Of a stretch of DNA of 63,803 nucleotides, positions 46,516 through 55,409 are shown in pieces. Location: the NCBI GenBank assembly GCA_012719445.1, contig JAAYAH010000068.1, positions 1 through 63,803 of the forward strand, written 5' to 3'. A program made the translations under genes and the position numbers. The stretch's first letter is position 1. Each line of letters starts with the position of its first letter. The notes beneath the pieces were generated by a model, which was not told the DNA's origin, ran no database searches, and saw nothing but the letters and a program-made list of their open reading frames with translations. This DNA is from Actinomycetales bacterium. GTDB taxonomy: Bacteria; Actinomycetota; Actinomycetes; Actinomycetales; Kineosporiaceae.

Positions 46516-46575
46516 GCCTCCCGGAACACGGACTCCCGGGACACGGACTCCCGGGACACGGACTCCCGGGACACG
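46516..46575. repeat. 15-bp tandem array upstream of apt
   Basis: GACTCCCGGGACACG is perfectly repeated at 46531, 46546 and 46561, with a diverged copy at 46516 and related fragments back to about 46476. It lies between the secF terminator and the apt start. In one minus-strand frame it reads S-R-E-S-V. Confidence 0.88.
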
Positions 46576-46607
46576 GCTGCCCGGCAGCGGACACTGCCGG
46601 GCAGCCG
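46574..46607 (-). terminator. Hairpin terminator after secF
   Basis: CGGCTGCCCGGCAG (46574-46587) pairs perfectly with 46594-46607, a 14-bp stem with a 6-base loop. It begins 15 bases after the secF stop and should end the yajC-secD-secF transcript. No T-tract. Confidence 0.78.
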
Positions 46608-46622
46608 TGACGGGAACCGCTG

Positions 46623-47798
46623 TCAGCGGCGCTTGCCGCCCCCGCGCTTGCTCTTGCTCCCGCCCTTCCTGGGCTGTTGCTTGCGGCGTTGCTGCCCGGC
46701 CCCGGCCGGCTTGGGCCGTGCCGCCGTCCCGGACGGCCGCGGAGCGGTGCCGCCCTCGTCGACGGCGGCACCGACGGTCGCCGGGACCCGCTTCGGCCGG
46801 GCGGTGTCCTGCGGCCGGACCGAGTCCTGCGTCCGACGTCGCTGGACCCGCTCGGTCTGTGCCAGGATCTCCGGCTCGGCCTCGCGCAGCTGCACGTACA
46901 GCGGCGGCGCGATGAACACCGACGAGTAGGTGCCGGCGGCGATACCGACGAACAGCGCCAGCGCGATGTCCTTGAGGGTTCCGGCGCCCAGGATGAACGC
47001 CCCGATGAACAGGATCGACGCGACCGGGAGCAGAGCGACGACGGAGGTGTTGATGGACCGCACCAGGGTCTGGTTCACCGCCAGGTTCGCGGCCTCGGCG
47101 AAGGTGCGCTTGGAGGTCCCGGTGATGTGCTCGGTGTTCTCACGGACCTTGTCGAACACGACCACCGTGTCGTAGAGCGAGTACCCGAGGATCGTCAGGA
47201 AGCCGATCACCGACGCCGGAGTGACCTCGAAGCCGACCAGCGCGTAGACGCCGACGGTCAGCAACAGGTCGTGCAGCAGGGCGACGACACCGGCGAACGC
47301 CATCTTCCAGGTCCGGAAGTACAGCGCGATGACCAGTGACACCAGGACGAGGAAGACCACCAGGCCCTTGGCCGCCTTGCCGGACACGTCCCGGCCCCAA
47401 CTGGCGCCGACGAAGTCCGAGCTGACGTTGGCCACCGGGACGTCGTACGCCTCGGCCAGCGCCTTCTGGACCGCGGTGGTCTTCTCCGGGCTGAGCTTGC
47501 TCAGCTCGACCCGGACCCCGTCCCCGCCGAAGGAGGAGATGCGGGGCTGGGCATCGGCGACGACCTCCTGGACGGCCCGCTGCCCGATGAGGTCGCTGGT
47601 GTCGGAGACCTTGGAGACCCGGAACTCGGATCCGCCCCGGAACTCGATGCCGGGGTTGATCCCGCGGAGGCCGAGGGCGGCGAAGGACATCACCATCAGT
47701 GCGACGGCGACGGCGTACCAGACCCACCTGCGGCCGATGAAGTCGAAGGAGCGCTTCCCGCTGTACAGATCGTTGCCGAACTGGGCGAAGCTGAACAT
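46623..47798 (-). CDS. secF: Protein translocase subunit SecF
   Basis: Membrane partner of SecD that uses the proton gradient to help SecYEG export. The 391-residue protein has six transmembrane helices. It shows the N-terminal helix, P1 loop with G-I-E-F-R-G-G-S-E-F, and the core helices with L-H-D-L-L-L-T-V-G and S-L-Y-D-T-V-V-V-F-D-K-V-R-E-N (the Asp-Thr-V relay). A long basic, Lys/Arg/Gly-rich cytosolic tail (about 320-391) is typical of actinobacteria. Coupled to secD by TGATG. Confidence 0.96.
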   Translation of the reverse strand: MFSFAQFGNDLYSGKRSFDFIGRRWVWYAVAVALMVMSFAALGLRGINPGIEFRGGSEFRVSKVSDTSDLIGQRAVQEVVADAQPRISSFGGDGVRVELSKLSPEKTTAVQKALAEAYDVPVANVSSDFVGASWGRDVSGKAAKGLVVFLVLVSLVIALYFRTWKMAFAGVVALLHDLLLTVGVYALVGFEVTPASVIGFLTILGYSLYDTVVVFDKVRENTEHITGTSKRTFAEAANLAVNQTLVRSINTSVVALLPVASILFIGAFILGAGTLKDIALALFVGIAAGTYSSVFIAPPLYVQLREAEPEILAQTERVQRRRTQDSVRPQDTARPKRVPATVGAAVDEGGTAPRPSGTAARPKPAGAGQQRRKQQPRKGGSKSKRGGGKRR

Positions 47799-49735
47799 CA
47801 GGCGTCCCTTCCCGTCCCGGTGGGCTGGCGGGTGCCCGTACCAGGTGTGTCATCCACCGTGTCCTGGGGTGTCCCGTTCTTCCGGGCGGCCTCGCGCCTG
47901 CCGGCGATGGTCTGGCTGCTGGGGGTGCGCACCCGGCCTCTGCCCGCGTAGCCGACCTGCCGGCCCAGGTGCTCGGCATCGAACCCGGACAGCTTGTGCC
48001 CGTTGCCGAAGAACCGGGTGCGGGCCAGCAGCACGACCATCGGCTTCGTGAACATGAACACGACGAGGACGTCGATGACCGTGGTCAGGCCCAGGGTGAA
48101 GGCGAAGCCACGGACCCCGCCGACCGCGAGCAGGTAGAGGACGAGCGCCGCGAGGAAGCTCACCGTGTCCGAGGCCAGGATGGTCCGTCTCGCCCGCAGC
48201 CACGCGTGCTCGACGGCGGTGGCGAGTTGTTTGCCGTCCCGTACCTCGTCCCGTACCCGTTCGAAGAACACGATGAAGGAGTCGGCAGTGATACCGATCG
48301 CGACGATGAGACCCACGACGCCGGGGAGGCTCAGCCGGTAGCCCTGCCGCCAGCCGAGCAGCACGATCAGGCCGTAGGCGATCACCCCGGCGATGCCGAG
48401 GCTGAAGACGGTGACGATCCCGAGGGCCCGGTACTGCAGCAGCGAGTACAGGATGACGAGCAGCAGCCCGATGGCCCCGGCGAGCAGGCCGCGCTGGAGC
48501 TGTTCCTTGCCGAGCAGGGCCGAGACCTGCTGCTCGGTGTCCTTGCGGAAGGACAGCGGCAGCGCGCCGTACTTGAGCTGGTTGGCCAGGTCACCGGCGG
48601 TCTGCTGGGTGAAGTTGCCACTGATCGACGCCTTGCCGCCGGCGATCCGTTCGTTGGTCGTCGGCGCGGAGATCACCAGGCCGTCCAGCAGGATCGCGAA
48701 CCGGTTCCGCGGCTCGCCCTTGGTGACCGCGGCCAGGCGGGTGGTCACGTCGGCGAACTTCCGGGTGCCGGAGGAGGTGAAGTTGAGCCCGACCTCCCAC
48801 TGCCCGGTGGTGTTGCCCTGACTGTTGGTGCCGAGTTGGGCGACGGCGGAGTCGACGTCGGTGCCCATGACCTCGGCCGGCCCGAGCACGTACTTCTCGT
48901 TGCCCTCCTTGTCGCAGGCCACCATCGGCTTCGTCGGGTCGGGGGTGAACCCGCCCTGCAGGTTCTTCTGGTCCGTGCAGTCCAGCTTCTGGAACTGCTC
49001 GGTGATCGTCTCGTCGACCCAGTTGGGGTCGCTGGCGTCGGTGGGCTTCGGCTTCGGCTCGGCCTTCCGGTCCTTCGCGCCGTCGGCGTCCTCGCCCGCC
49101 GCGGCATCGGTGGTCGCGGCAGGCGTCTTGTCCGCCCTCATCCCGACGGCCTTCCGCGCGACCGGCGGGATCACGGCGTTGTTCTCCGACGCGGTCGGGG
49201 ACGCCTCCGCCTCCGTCGCCTCGGCGGAGGGCTCCGCGGTCGCGGCGTCCTTCGTCGCGTCCTTCTTCGCACCCTTGGTGCCGGCCGGGCCGGTCGTCGT
49301 GGGCGGAGTGGTCGACGCCGGCGGTGCGGCGGCCCCCTCGGCGAGGATCACGGCCCGGAACTGCAGCTGGGCCGACTGGGTCACCAGGTTCCGGGTCTTC
49401 TCGTCGATCTTCCCGGGCACGGAGACGACGATGTTCTCATTGCCCTGGGTCGTGACCTCCGCCTCGGTGACCCCGCTGCCGTTGACCCGCTGCCGGATGA
49501 TGTTCACGGCCTCGCGGATGCTGGCGGCCGTCGGAGCGCCACCGCCCTTGGTGGTCTCGGGCTTGAGGATGATCTGGGTGCCGCCGATCAGGTCGAGGGC
49601 CAGCTTCGGGGTCCACTGGGCGCTGCCCCATGCGGCTCCGGCGGCGATCAGCCCGAACAACAACACGATCAGCCCCGCCAGGGCGGCGAGCGGACGGCTC
49701 GGCCGGGAGGCGGTGGCGTTGGGAGAAGCTGCCAC
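47798..49735 (-). CDS. secD: Protein translocase subunit SecD
   Basis: SecDF export motor component, 645 residues. Seen: N-terminal helix (about 15-40), L-G-L-D-L-x-G-G-like A-L-D-L-I-G-G-T-Q-I, the P1 head domain and six-helix RND-like core with I-G-I-T-A-D-S-F-I-V-F-F-E-R-V-R-D-E. A low-complexity Ala/Thr/Glu/Pro/Lys insertion (about 133-240) enlarges the P1 domain. GTG start 60 bases after the yajC stop. Acts at the cytoplasmic membrane. Confidence 0.96.
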   Translation of the reverse strand: MAASPNATASRPSRPLAALAGLIVLLFGLIAAGAAWGSAQWTPKLALDLIGGTQIILKPETTKGGGAPTAASIREAVNIIRQRVNGSGVTEAEVTTQGNENIVVSVPGKIDEKTRNLVTQSAQLQFRAVILAEGAAAPPASTTPPTTTGPAGTKGAKKDATKDAATAEPSAEATEAEASPTASENNAVIPPVARKAVGMRADKTPAATTDAAAGEDADGAKDRKAEPKPKPTDASDPNWVDETITEQFQKLDCTDQKNLQGGFTPDPTKPMVACDKEGNEKYVLGPAEVMGTDVDSAVAQLGTNSQGNTTGQWEVGLNFTSSGTRKFADVTTRLAAVTKGEPRNRFAILLDGLVISAPTTNERIAGGKASISGNFTQQTAGDLANQLKYGALPLSFRKDTEQQVSALLGKEQLQRGLLAGAIGLLLVILYSLLQYRALGIVTVFSLGIAGVIAYGLIVLLGWRQGYRLSLPGVVGLIVAIGITADSFIVFFERVRDEVRDGKQLATAVEHAWLRARRTILASDTVSFLAALVLYLLAVGGVRGFAFTLGLTTVIDVLVVFMFTKPMVVLLARTRFFGNGHKLSGFDAEHLGRQVGYAGRGRVRTPSSQTIAGRREAARKNGTPQDTVDDTPGTGTRQPTGTGRDA

Positions 49736-49795
49736 GGGTCGTGTCTCTCTTCGTCGTGAGGCGGCGCCGCCCGGCCCCGCCTCGTCACAGCCGGG

Positions 49796-50239
49796 TCAGT
49801 TCCCGGGGGGCGGGGTCGCGGACGAGGGCGGTTCGTCCTGAGGTGCTTCGGCCCCGCCGGGAATTGTGCCTCCGGACCGGGCGTCGCCGGAACGCGGGCT
49901 CGCCGGTGACCGGTTCTCGGTCTGTCCGTCGGCCGGCCCGGGGCCGCCCGGGACCGATCCTTCCGGCTCCGGGACGCCGGACGGATCGAGGATGCGGGCG
50001 ACGGCACGACGGTCCCAGCGACTGCGCTGCCCCGGCGAGGTCTCGAGGACGACGACGTCCTCCTCCACCCCGACGACCCTGGCGAACAGGCCGCTCGTCG
50101 TCATGACCTCCTGCCCCGCCTGCACGCGGTACTGGAGCTGGAGCTGCTCGCGCTGCGCCCGTCGCGCCCTCGAAGTGATCACGAAGAGGAGGACGAAGGG
50201 CAACGCCAGGATGACCAAAGCCAGAAACGGGCCGTCCAC
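49796..50239 (-). CDS. yajC: SecDF-associated protein YajC
   Basis: A 147-residue single-pass membrane protein; the N-terminal hydrophobic helix (about 3-22) is followed by the basic R-R-A-Q-R-E-Q and the conserved Q-A-G-Q-E-V-M-T-T-S-G-L-F-A-R-V-V (about 41-57). The C-terminal 60 residues are Pro/Gly/Ser-rich, longer than in E. coli. GTG start with GAGGAGGA nine bases upstream. First gene of yajC-secD-secF. Confidence 0.92.
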   Translation of the reverse strand: MDGPFLALVILALPFVLLFVITSRARRAQREQLQLQYRVQAGQEVMTTSGLFARVVGVEEDVVVLETSPGQRSRWDRRAVARILDPSGVPEPEGSVPGGPGPADGQTENRSPASPRSGDARSGGTIPGGAEAPQDEPPSSATPPPGN

Positions 50240-50597
50240 GCCCAGATCCTCCTCTTGCCGGGCCGTGACCGTCGACGGTCAGGCCGGCATCTCTCGCACG
50301 CGAGTGGCCACCGAACGTCACTCGCCCCGCGGCCCGGAGGGAGTGTAGGACGTCGTCGCGTCCGGAACAACGAATCGACCGAACTGGATACGTGACACAC
50401 CGTAGCGCCGTGACGATCACGCACCGACATCATGTCAGGTCGGCATCCGCTGGTCCCCCGGGCTCGCCGTCCGGACGGCGTCACCGCGACGGCGCACCGT
50501 GACCGGGTGCGAGACAGGTGGTGGACGGTCGACGACGGCTCGACGGACGACGACGGTGGTCAGGCCGGTGACGGCTGGACACGCGATGTCGGGGGGG
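50240..50597. other. Intergenic region between yajC and ruvB
   Basis: A 358-base gap with no gene. It contains the yajC promoter (50342-50370) and, in the yajC leader, the perfect 16-base palindrome TGACCGTCGACGGTCA (50266-50281). The part next to ruvB (50380-50597) shows nothing definite; it would follow the ruvB stop on the minus strand but holds no strong hairpin. Confidence 0.6.
50342..50370 (-). promoter_or_regulatory. Promoter of yajC-secD-secF
   Basis: On the minus strand, TTGTTC (50365-50370) and TACACT (50342-50347) are separated by exactly 17 bases, a housekeeping sigma-type promoter. Transcription would start near 50335, giving a leader of about 95 bases that holds a 16-base palindrome and the ribosome site. 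Confidence 0.6.
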
Positions 50598-51737
50598 TCA
50601 GGCAGGCGGCGGCTCGGCCAGCGGCAGCTCGGGCTGGACCCGGCCCGTCGGACGCAGCCCGAGGTGCTGCCAGGTGGCCGGGGTGGCGATCCGGCCGCGC
50701 GGGGTCCGACCGAGCAGTCCCTCCCGTACCAGGAAGGGCTCGGCGACCGTCTCCACCGTCTCCGGTTCCTCGCCCACCGCGACGGCGAGCGTCGACAGGC
50801 CGACCGGCCCGCCGCCGAACCGCAGGCACAGCGCCTCGAGGACGGACCGGTCGAGCCGGTCGAGCCCCCGTTCGTCCACGGCGTAGACCTCCAGGGCGGA
50901 CCTGGCCGCCCGCTCGTCGAGGACGCCGTCCCCGCGGACCTGGGCCCAGTCACGCACCCGGCGCAGCAGCCGGTTCGCGATCCGGGGTGTCCCCCGGGAC
51001 CGCCGGGCGATCTCCCGCCCGCCCTCGGCAGTCAGCCGGACCCCGAGCAGGGCCGCCGAGCGCCGGACGATCTGCTCCAGCTCCGCGGGCTCGTAGAAGT
51101 CGAGGTGCCCGGTGAAGCCGAACCGGTCCCGAAGCGGCCCGGGCAGCATCCCCGCCCGGGTGGTCGCACCCACCACCGTGAATGGCGGCAGCCCGAGCGG
51201 GATCGCCGTCGCCCCCGGCCCCTTCCCGACGACGACGTCGACCCGGAGGTCCTCCATGGCGACGTAGAGCATCTCCTCGGCGGGCCGGGCCATCCGGTGG
51301 ATCTCGTCGAGGAAGAGCACCTCGCCCTCCTCCAGCGAGGTGAGGATCGCCGCGAGATCCCCGGGGTGCTGGATGGCCGGTCCGCTGGTGACCCGGAGCG
51401 GAACGCCGAGCTCCTGCGAGACGATCATGGCGAGGGTCGTCTTGCCGAGGCCGGGCGGCCCGGAGAGCAGGATGTGGTCCGGCGCGTGGGACCGGCCCCG
51501 CGCCGCATCGAGGACGAGGGAGAGCTGCTCCCTGACCACTCGCTGACCGACGAACTCGGCGAGCATCCTGGGGCGGAGCGCCCCCTCGGCCGCGCGGTCG
51601 TCGACGTCCGCGACAGGGTCGACCACCGGGGAGCCCGCGCTCATCGACGAGCCCTCGTCCGCAGGGGAGCCCGCGCTCATCGACGAGCCCTCGTCCGCCC
51701 GGGCCTCGGCGGCCACCGCCGGGTGATCCTCCGCCAT
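50598..51737 (-). CDS. ruvB: Holliday junction branch migration ATPase RuvB
   Basis: AAA+ motor of the RuvABC resolvasome, 379 residues. Walker [10 protein letters not shown] (about 93), Walker [10 protein letters not shown], sensor 1 V-G-A-T-T-R-A-G and the winged-helix C-terminus are intact. The N-terminal 45 residues contain a duplicated 12-residue unit ([12 protein letters not shown]) from a 36-base DNA repeat. The ATG at 51737 shares one base with the ruvA stop. Confidence 0.97.
   Translation of the reverse strand: MAEDHPAVAAEARADEGSSMSAGSPADEGSSMSAGSPVVDPVADVDDRAAEGALRPRMLAEFVGQRVVREQLSLVLDAARGRSHAPDHILLSGPPGLGKTTLAMIVSQELGVPLRVTSGPAIQHPGDLAAILTSLEEGEVLFLDEIHRMARPAEEMLYVAMEDLRVDVVVGKGPGATAIPLGLPPFTVVGATTRAGMLPGPLRDRFGFTGHLDFYEPAELEQIVRRSAALLGVRLTAEGGREIARRSRGTPRIANRLLRRVRDWAQVRGDGVLDERAARSALEVYAVDERGLDRLDRSVLEALCLRFGGGPVGLSTLAVAVGEEPETVETVAEPFLVREGLLGRTPRGRIATPATWQHLGLRPTGRVQPELPLAEPPPA
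51628..51698 (-). repeat. 36-base in-frame duplication in ruvB
   Basis: A 35-base stretch is repeated at 51628-51662 and 51664-51698, period 36, inside the ruvB 5' end. It encodes the duplicated [11 protein letters not shown] unit, outside the conserved ATPase. Confidence 0.9.
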
Positions 51738-52360
51738 CACACCCGCCCGAGGTGGCGCAGCGCGGCACGGAGGACCCCGGCGACGTCGCCACGGTCCGCC
51801 GCCGCCGTCGCGGTGCCGCTGACCACGGCGTCGACGGCCTCATCGGCCTGGCGGGCCGACCAGCCGAGACCGGTCAGGGCCGAGACCACCTGGTCGTGCC
51901 ACGGTTGCTGCCCCGCGCCGGCCGCCGGCCCGGGAGACGGACCGGCCGCGTGCCCCGCCGGTGGCCCGAGCCGGTCGCTCAGTTCGAGCACCAGCCGCTG
52001 CGCGCCCTTGCGCCCGATCCCCGGGACCCTGGTCAACGCGGCGACGTCCTGCTCGGCGACCGCGGTCCGCAGCCCGTCGGGAGTGTGCACGGCGAGCATG
52101 GCCAGCGCCAGGCGCGGCCCGATGCCGGAGACCGACTGGAGGGTCTCGAAGACGTCCCGCTCGTCGGCGTCGGCGAACCCGAACAGGGTCAGCGAGTCCT
52201 CCCGGACCACGAGGCTGGTGGCCAGCCGCCCCTCCTCGCCGACCCGCAGCCCGGCGAGCGTCGTCGGGGTCGCCTGCACGAGGAGACCGACGCCGCCGAC
52301 CTCGACGACGGCCGCGTCCAGCCGTACCGCGGCGACCAGCCCGCGCACCGATGCGATCAC
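51737..52360 (-). CDS. ruvA: Holliday junction DNA-binding protein RuvA
   Basis: Binds four-way junctions and loads RuvB. The 207-residue protein begins V-I-A-S-V-R-G-L-V, has the OB domain, two helix-hairpin-helix motifs (V-S-G-I-G-P-R-L-A and [12 protein letters not shown]) and domain III after a Gly/Pro-rich linker. GTG at 52360 is favoured over the neighbouring GTG because GGAGG lies six bases upstream and homologues begin M-I-A-S. In operon with ruvB; ruvC is 111 bases upstream. Confidence 0.95.
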   Translation of the reverse strand: MIASVRGLVAAVRLDAAVVEVGGVGLLVQATPTTLAGLRVGEEGRLATSLVVREDSLTLFGFADADERDVFETLQSVSGIGPRLALAMLAVHTPDGLRTAVAEQDVAALTRVPGIGRKGAQRLVLELSDRLGPPAGHAAGPSPGPAAGAGQQPWHDQVVSALTGLGWSARQADEAVDAVVSGTATAAADRGDVAGVLRAALRHLGRV

Positions 52361-52471
52361 CACGGACCTCCGAACCGGGAGGGGCACGACCGACGACCCG
52401 AACGCCACCGGGCGGGGAGAACCGACCCGCCCACGACACCGACCCGTACGAACACCTGTACGAAGGCCACG

Positions 52472-53062
52472 CTACCCGGCCCCCGGCAGGCCGTGCCGCC
52501 GACCCGCCGCACGCCGTGCCCGTTCCGCCGCCTCGACCCACTGCTGCTGCGCCGGGGTCATGGTCCTGCCGCCGGCCGGGGCGACGGCGGCGCTTCCCCG
52601 CCACAGGTGGCAGATCGCGAGCGCCAGGGCGTCGGCGGCGTCCGCCGGTCTCGGCCGGGTCGGCAGGTCGAGGATGCGGGTCACCATCGCCGTCACCTGG
52701 TCCTTGCCCGCCCGGCCGGTACCGGTGACCGCGGCCTTGACCTCGCTGGGCGTGTGCACGGCCACCGGCACCCCCCGCCGGGCCGCCGCGAGCACGGCGA
52801 CCCCGGCGGCCTGCGCCGTCCCCATCACGGTCCGCACGTTGTGCTGGCTGAACACCTGCTCGACGGCGAGCACGTCCGGGCGGGTCTGGTCCAGCCAGCC
52901 CTCGACGGCATCCCCGATCCCCAGCAACCGGGAGGCGAGGTCACCGTCGGCCGGCGTGCGGATGACGTCGACCGCGACGAGCACGACCCGGCGCCCGGCG
53001 AGTCCGTCCACCACGCCGAGGCCGCACCGGGTGAGCCCGGGATCGACCCCGAGAACCCGCAC
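52472..53062 (-). CDS. ruvC: Crossover junction endodeoxyribonuclease RuvC
   Basis: Resolves Holliday junctions by paired nicks. The 196-residue RNase H-fold enzyme has [12 protein letters not shown] (first catalytic Asp, residue 7), A-V-E-Q-V-F (Glu, about 68), K-A-A-V-T-G-x-G-R-A-G-K-x-Q-V and [12 protein letters not shown] (the Asp cluster, about 138-142). A roughly 25-residue Ala/Arg-rich tail is extra. GTG start with GGAGG eight bases upstream. First of ruvC-ruvA-ruvB. Confidence 0.96.
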   Translation of the reverse strand: MRVLGVDPGLTRCGLGVVDGLAGRRVVLVAVDVIRTPADGDLASRLLGIGDAVEGWLDQTRPDVLAVEQVFSQHNVRTVMGTAQAAGVAVLAAARRGVPVAVHTPSEVKAAVTGTGRAGKDQVTAMVTRILDLPTRPRPADAADALALAICHLWRGSAAVAPAGGRTMTPAQQQWVEAAERARRAAGRRHGLPGAG

Positions 53063-53322
53063 CTCGTCCCACCTCCCCTCCCGTGCCCCGTCCTACCGGT
53101 CACCCGGTCGTCACCCGGACGTCGTCCGTGTCGTCCGGCCGCCGGTTCACCCGCGGGTCGCCCTCGTTCCCCGCGTCATCCCCGCGTCGTCACCCGGTCA
53201 CGACCCGACGGTCACGGACCGGTTCCGACCTTCCTGATCCTCTTGCGAGGCCGGTCCGCTCTGCCCCACCATCGCACCTGAACCGCAGGCGAACGCGGAG
53301 ACATGCCACAAGGAGGCACAAC

Positions 53323-53535
53323 ATGGCGCAGGACGCCGGCCACGACTCGGGCGTCGGGACCCCCGAGCCGGCTGACGACGCCGTCACCATGCCAGAGGGA
53401 CGTGAACACCCCGCCGACCGGTCGTCCGTGTCGGAGCCCACGACCCTCATCCCGGAGGTCGAATCCTCCCCCGCGCGCGAGGGCCGGACCCGGCGCGACC
53501 CGTACACCGACGTGCTCCTCCGTCGCAGTTCCTGA
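53323..53535 (+). CDS. Small acidic protein of unknown function
   Basis: A 70-residue, hydrophilic, Glu/Asp/Pro-rich protein, probably disordered, with a conserved-looking end R-R-D-P-Y-T-D-V-L-L-R-R-S-S. The ATG at 53323 is preceded by AGGAGG at seven bases, one of the best ribosome sites in the window, and the gene is closed by a 25-bp hairpin. Those two signals support it being real. It lies on the plus strand between minus-strand ruvC and yebC. No family recognised. Confidence 0.6.
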   Translation: MAQDAGHDSGVGTPEPADDAVTMPEGREHPADRSSVSEPTTLIPEVESSPAREGRTRRDPYTDVLLRRSS

Positions 53536-53554
53536 CCCGCCCACGTCCCCCTGA

Positions 53555-53608
53555 ACCAGGCTCGCGGCCTGGCCGGATCAGCCGATCCGGCCAGGCCGCG
53601 AGCCTGGT
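53555..53608. terminator. 25-bp bidirectional hairpin terminator
   Basis: 53555-53579 and 53584-53608 are perfect inverse complements around the 4-base loop AGCC. The stem, which includes CTCGCGGCCTGGCCGG, is the longest in the window. It lies between the convergent stops of the 70-residue protein (53535) and yebC (53658). No T-tract on either side; role as a two-way terminator is inferred from position. Confidence 0.85.
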
Positions 53609-53657
53609 CTGCCCTGTTCCCCCCGCGACCGCCTGCCGACTCCCGGCCGGGCGACCG

Positions 53658-54407
53658 TCAGTCCATCGCCTCCATGATCTCGTCGGAGACGTCGAAGTTG
53701 GCGTAGACGTTCTGGACGTCGTCGCTGTCCTCGAGGGCGTCGATGAGCCGGAACACCTTCCGGGCCCCCTCCTCGTCCAGGGGGACCTGGGTGCTCGGCA
53801 CGAACTGCACCTCGGCGGAGTCGTAGTCGATCCCCGCCTCCTGCAGCCCGGTGCGCGCAGCGACCAGGTCGCCCGGCTCGCTGACCACCTCGAACGCCTC
53901 GCCGAGGTCGTTGACCTCCTCCGCGCCGGCGTCGAGCACCGCCGCGAGCACGTCGTCCTCGGTCAGACCGGTCTTGGGCACCACGACGACGCCCTTCCGG
54001 CTGAACAGGTAGGAGACGCTGCCCGGGTCGGCAAGGGTTCCGCCGTTCCTGGTGAGCGCGGTCCTGACCTCGGCGGCGGCCCGGTTGCGGTTGTCGGTGA
54101 GGCACTCCACGAGCAGCGCGACGCCGCTGGGGCCGTACCCCTCGTACATGATCGTCTGGTAGTCGGCCCCGCCGGCCTCGAGGCCCGCGCCGCGCTTGAC
54201 GGCCCGGTCGATGTTGTCGTTGGGGACCGACGACTTCTTCGCCTTCTGGATGGCGTCGTAGAGGGTCGGGTTGCCGCCGGGGTCACCACCGCCGGTGCGG
54301 GCCGCGACCTCGATGTTCTTGATCAGTTTGGCGAAGGCCTTTCCACGCCTCGCGTCGATGACGGCCTTCTTGTGCTTCGTGGTGGCCCACTTGGAGTGGC
54401 CGGACAT
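53658..54407 (-). CDS. yebC: YebC/PmpR family regulatory protein
   Basis: A 249-residue cytosolic protein of the YebC family, linked to transcriptional regulation and, in recent work, to translation of difficult sequences. It starts with the strict signature [15 protein letters not shown] and has [12 protein letters not shown] and [16 protein letters not shown] lies seven bases upstream. It is the conserved partner of ruvC and pdxT in actinobacteria. Confidence 0.97.
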   Translation of the reverse strand: MSGHSKWATTKHKKAVIDARRGKAFAKLIKNIEVAARTGGGDPGGNPTLYDAIQKAKKSSVPNDNIDRAVKRGAGLEAGGADYQTIMYEGYGPSGVALLVECLTDNRNRAAAEVRTALTRNGGTLADPGSVSYLFSRKGVVVVPKTGLTEDDVLAAVLDAGAEEVNDLGEAFEVVSEPGDLVAARTGLQEAGIDYDSAEVQFVPSTQVPLDEEGARKVFRLIDALEDSDDVQNVYANFDVSDEIMEAMD

Positions 54408-54490
54408 CGTCGTGCCTCCTGATCGGGGTTGCTCCGGATCCCTCCGCGACAGCCGGAGGCAGCCAACGCAGCAGGCGCCCGGCGAGCGGC

Positions 54491-55102
54491 TCAGCCGCCG
54501 GCGCCGCGGACCATGTCGACGAACAACCGGTGCACGCGGTGGTCCCCGGTGATCTCGGGGTGAAAGGACGTCGCGAGCAGGTTGCCCTGCCGCACCGCGA
54601 CGATCCTACCCATGGCGGGCCCGGTCTCCACGCAGCCGAGCACCTCCACCCCCGGACCGACGTCCTCGACCCACGGTGCCCGGATGAAGACCCCGCGAAC
54701 CGGGCCCCCCGCTATCCCGGCGATCCTCAGGTCCTCCTCGAAGGACTCGACCTGCCGGCCGAAGGCGTTCCGCCGGACGGTCATGTCGATGCCGCCGAGG
54801 GTCTGCTGCTCCTCCACGGCGTCGACGAGCCGGTCTGCCAGCATGATCATTCCCGCGCAGGACCCGAAGGCCGGCAGGCCCTTCTCCAGCCGGGCCCGCA
54901 GCGGCTCGCGCACCTCGAAGGCCCTGGCCAGCTTGTCCATGGTGGTCGACTCACCACCCGGGATCACGATGCCGTCGACCTCGTCCACCTCGGACGGCCG
55001 CCGCACCTGCCGTGTCCGCACCCCGCACGCGGCGAGCGCAGCCACGTGCTCCCTGACGTCACCCTGCAGGGAGAGGACACCGACGACGAGATCGAGGCTC
55101 AC
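54491..55102 (-). CDS. pdxT: Pyridoxal 5'-phosphate synthase glutaminase subunit
   Basis: Supplies ammonia from glutamine to PdxS. The 203-residue class I glutaminase has [20 protein letters not shown], the nucleophile in G-S-C-A-G-M-I (about Cys-82) and the His/Glu pair in S-F-H-P-E-I-T-G-D (about 178-186). GTG at 55102 is set by homologues and by a TAGGCT box eight bases before it. The partner pdxS lies 1.6 kb upstream on the same strand, separated by the AbiEi/DUF559 gene. Confidence 0.95.
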   Translation of the reverse strand: MSLDLVVGVLSLQGDVREHVAALAACGVRTRQVRRPSEVDEVDGIVIPGGESTTMDKLARAFEVREPLRARLEKGLPAFGSCAGMIMLADRLVDAVEEQQTLGGIDMTVRRNAFGRQVESFEEDLRIAGIAGGPVRGVFIRAPWVEDVGPGVEVLGCVETGPAMGRIVAVRQGNLLATSFHPEITGDHRVHRLFVDMVRGAGG

Positions 55103-55110
55103 GTCCGACC

Positions 55111-55116
55111 AGCCTA
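55111..55116 (-). promoter_or_regulatory. Leaderless-type -10 box for pdxT
   Basis: TAGGCT on the minus strand, eight bases before the GTG at 55102, matches TANNNT. No ribosome site lies between. Confidence 0.5.
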
Positions 55117-55223
55117 GGCGCTCCCGCCGACCACGACCTCCGGTGACCACCCACCCCCGCCCTCACCACTCCCCCACCCGTCCTCGCTGCCCGCCCTCGC
55201 CACCCCGCCCTCATTGCCCCCCT

Positions 55224-55290
55224 CACTCGCCCACCGGTGGCGAAACGGGGTTATTTCAGGTTTTTGAGGCCGCTTTGCCACCGGTCGGCG
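55224..55290. repeat. 67-bp palindromic element, copy A
   Basis: Left end CACTCGCCCACCGGTGGC and right end TTTGCCACCGGTCGGCG form imperfect inverted arms, each with an ACCGGT core (55233-55238 and 55280-55285, 47 bases apart). A 20-base centre is T-rich. Copy B at 56521-56587 has the same length, orientation and core spacing. The ends are 43 of 47 identical, while the centres differ. Confidence 0.85.
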
Positions 55291-55385
55291 CCGTGGCACC
55301 GCGGCGGGCTGCTGCAGAGGAGGTTCCGCCGGTCGGTGGGACAGGCCGACGGCACTGGTGTCGGGCGACCACCCGGCACCGCGCC

Positions 55386-55409
55386 TGTGGACGACGTCGA
55401 CCGTCCACA
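55386..55409. promoter_or_regulatory. Inverted repeat upstream of the AbiEi/DUF559 gene
   Basis: TGTGGACG (55386-55393) and CGTCCACA (55402-55409) are perfect inverse arms around an 8-base spacer. The left arm lies within the 14-mer shared with the other AbiEi-like gene. A further TTGTCCACG lies at 55453-55461. A candidate operator for autoregulation. Confidence 0.55.

Noticed and set aside
46455-46574. N-terminal extension of Apt with S-R-E-S-V repeats
   Set aside because: The repeats come from a 15-bp tandem array upstream. The ATG at 46454 has a ribosome site and matches the family start.
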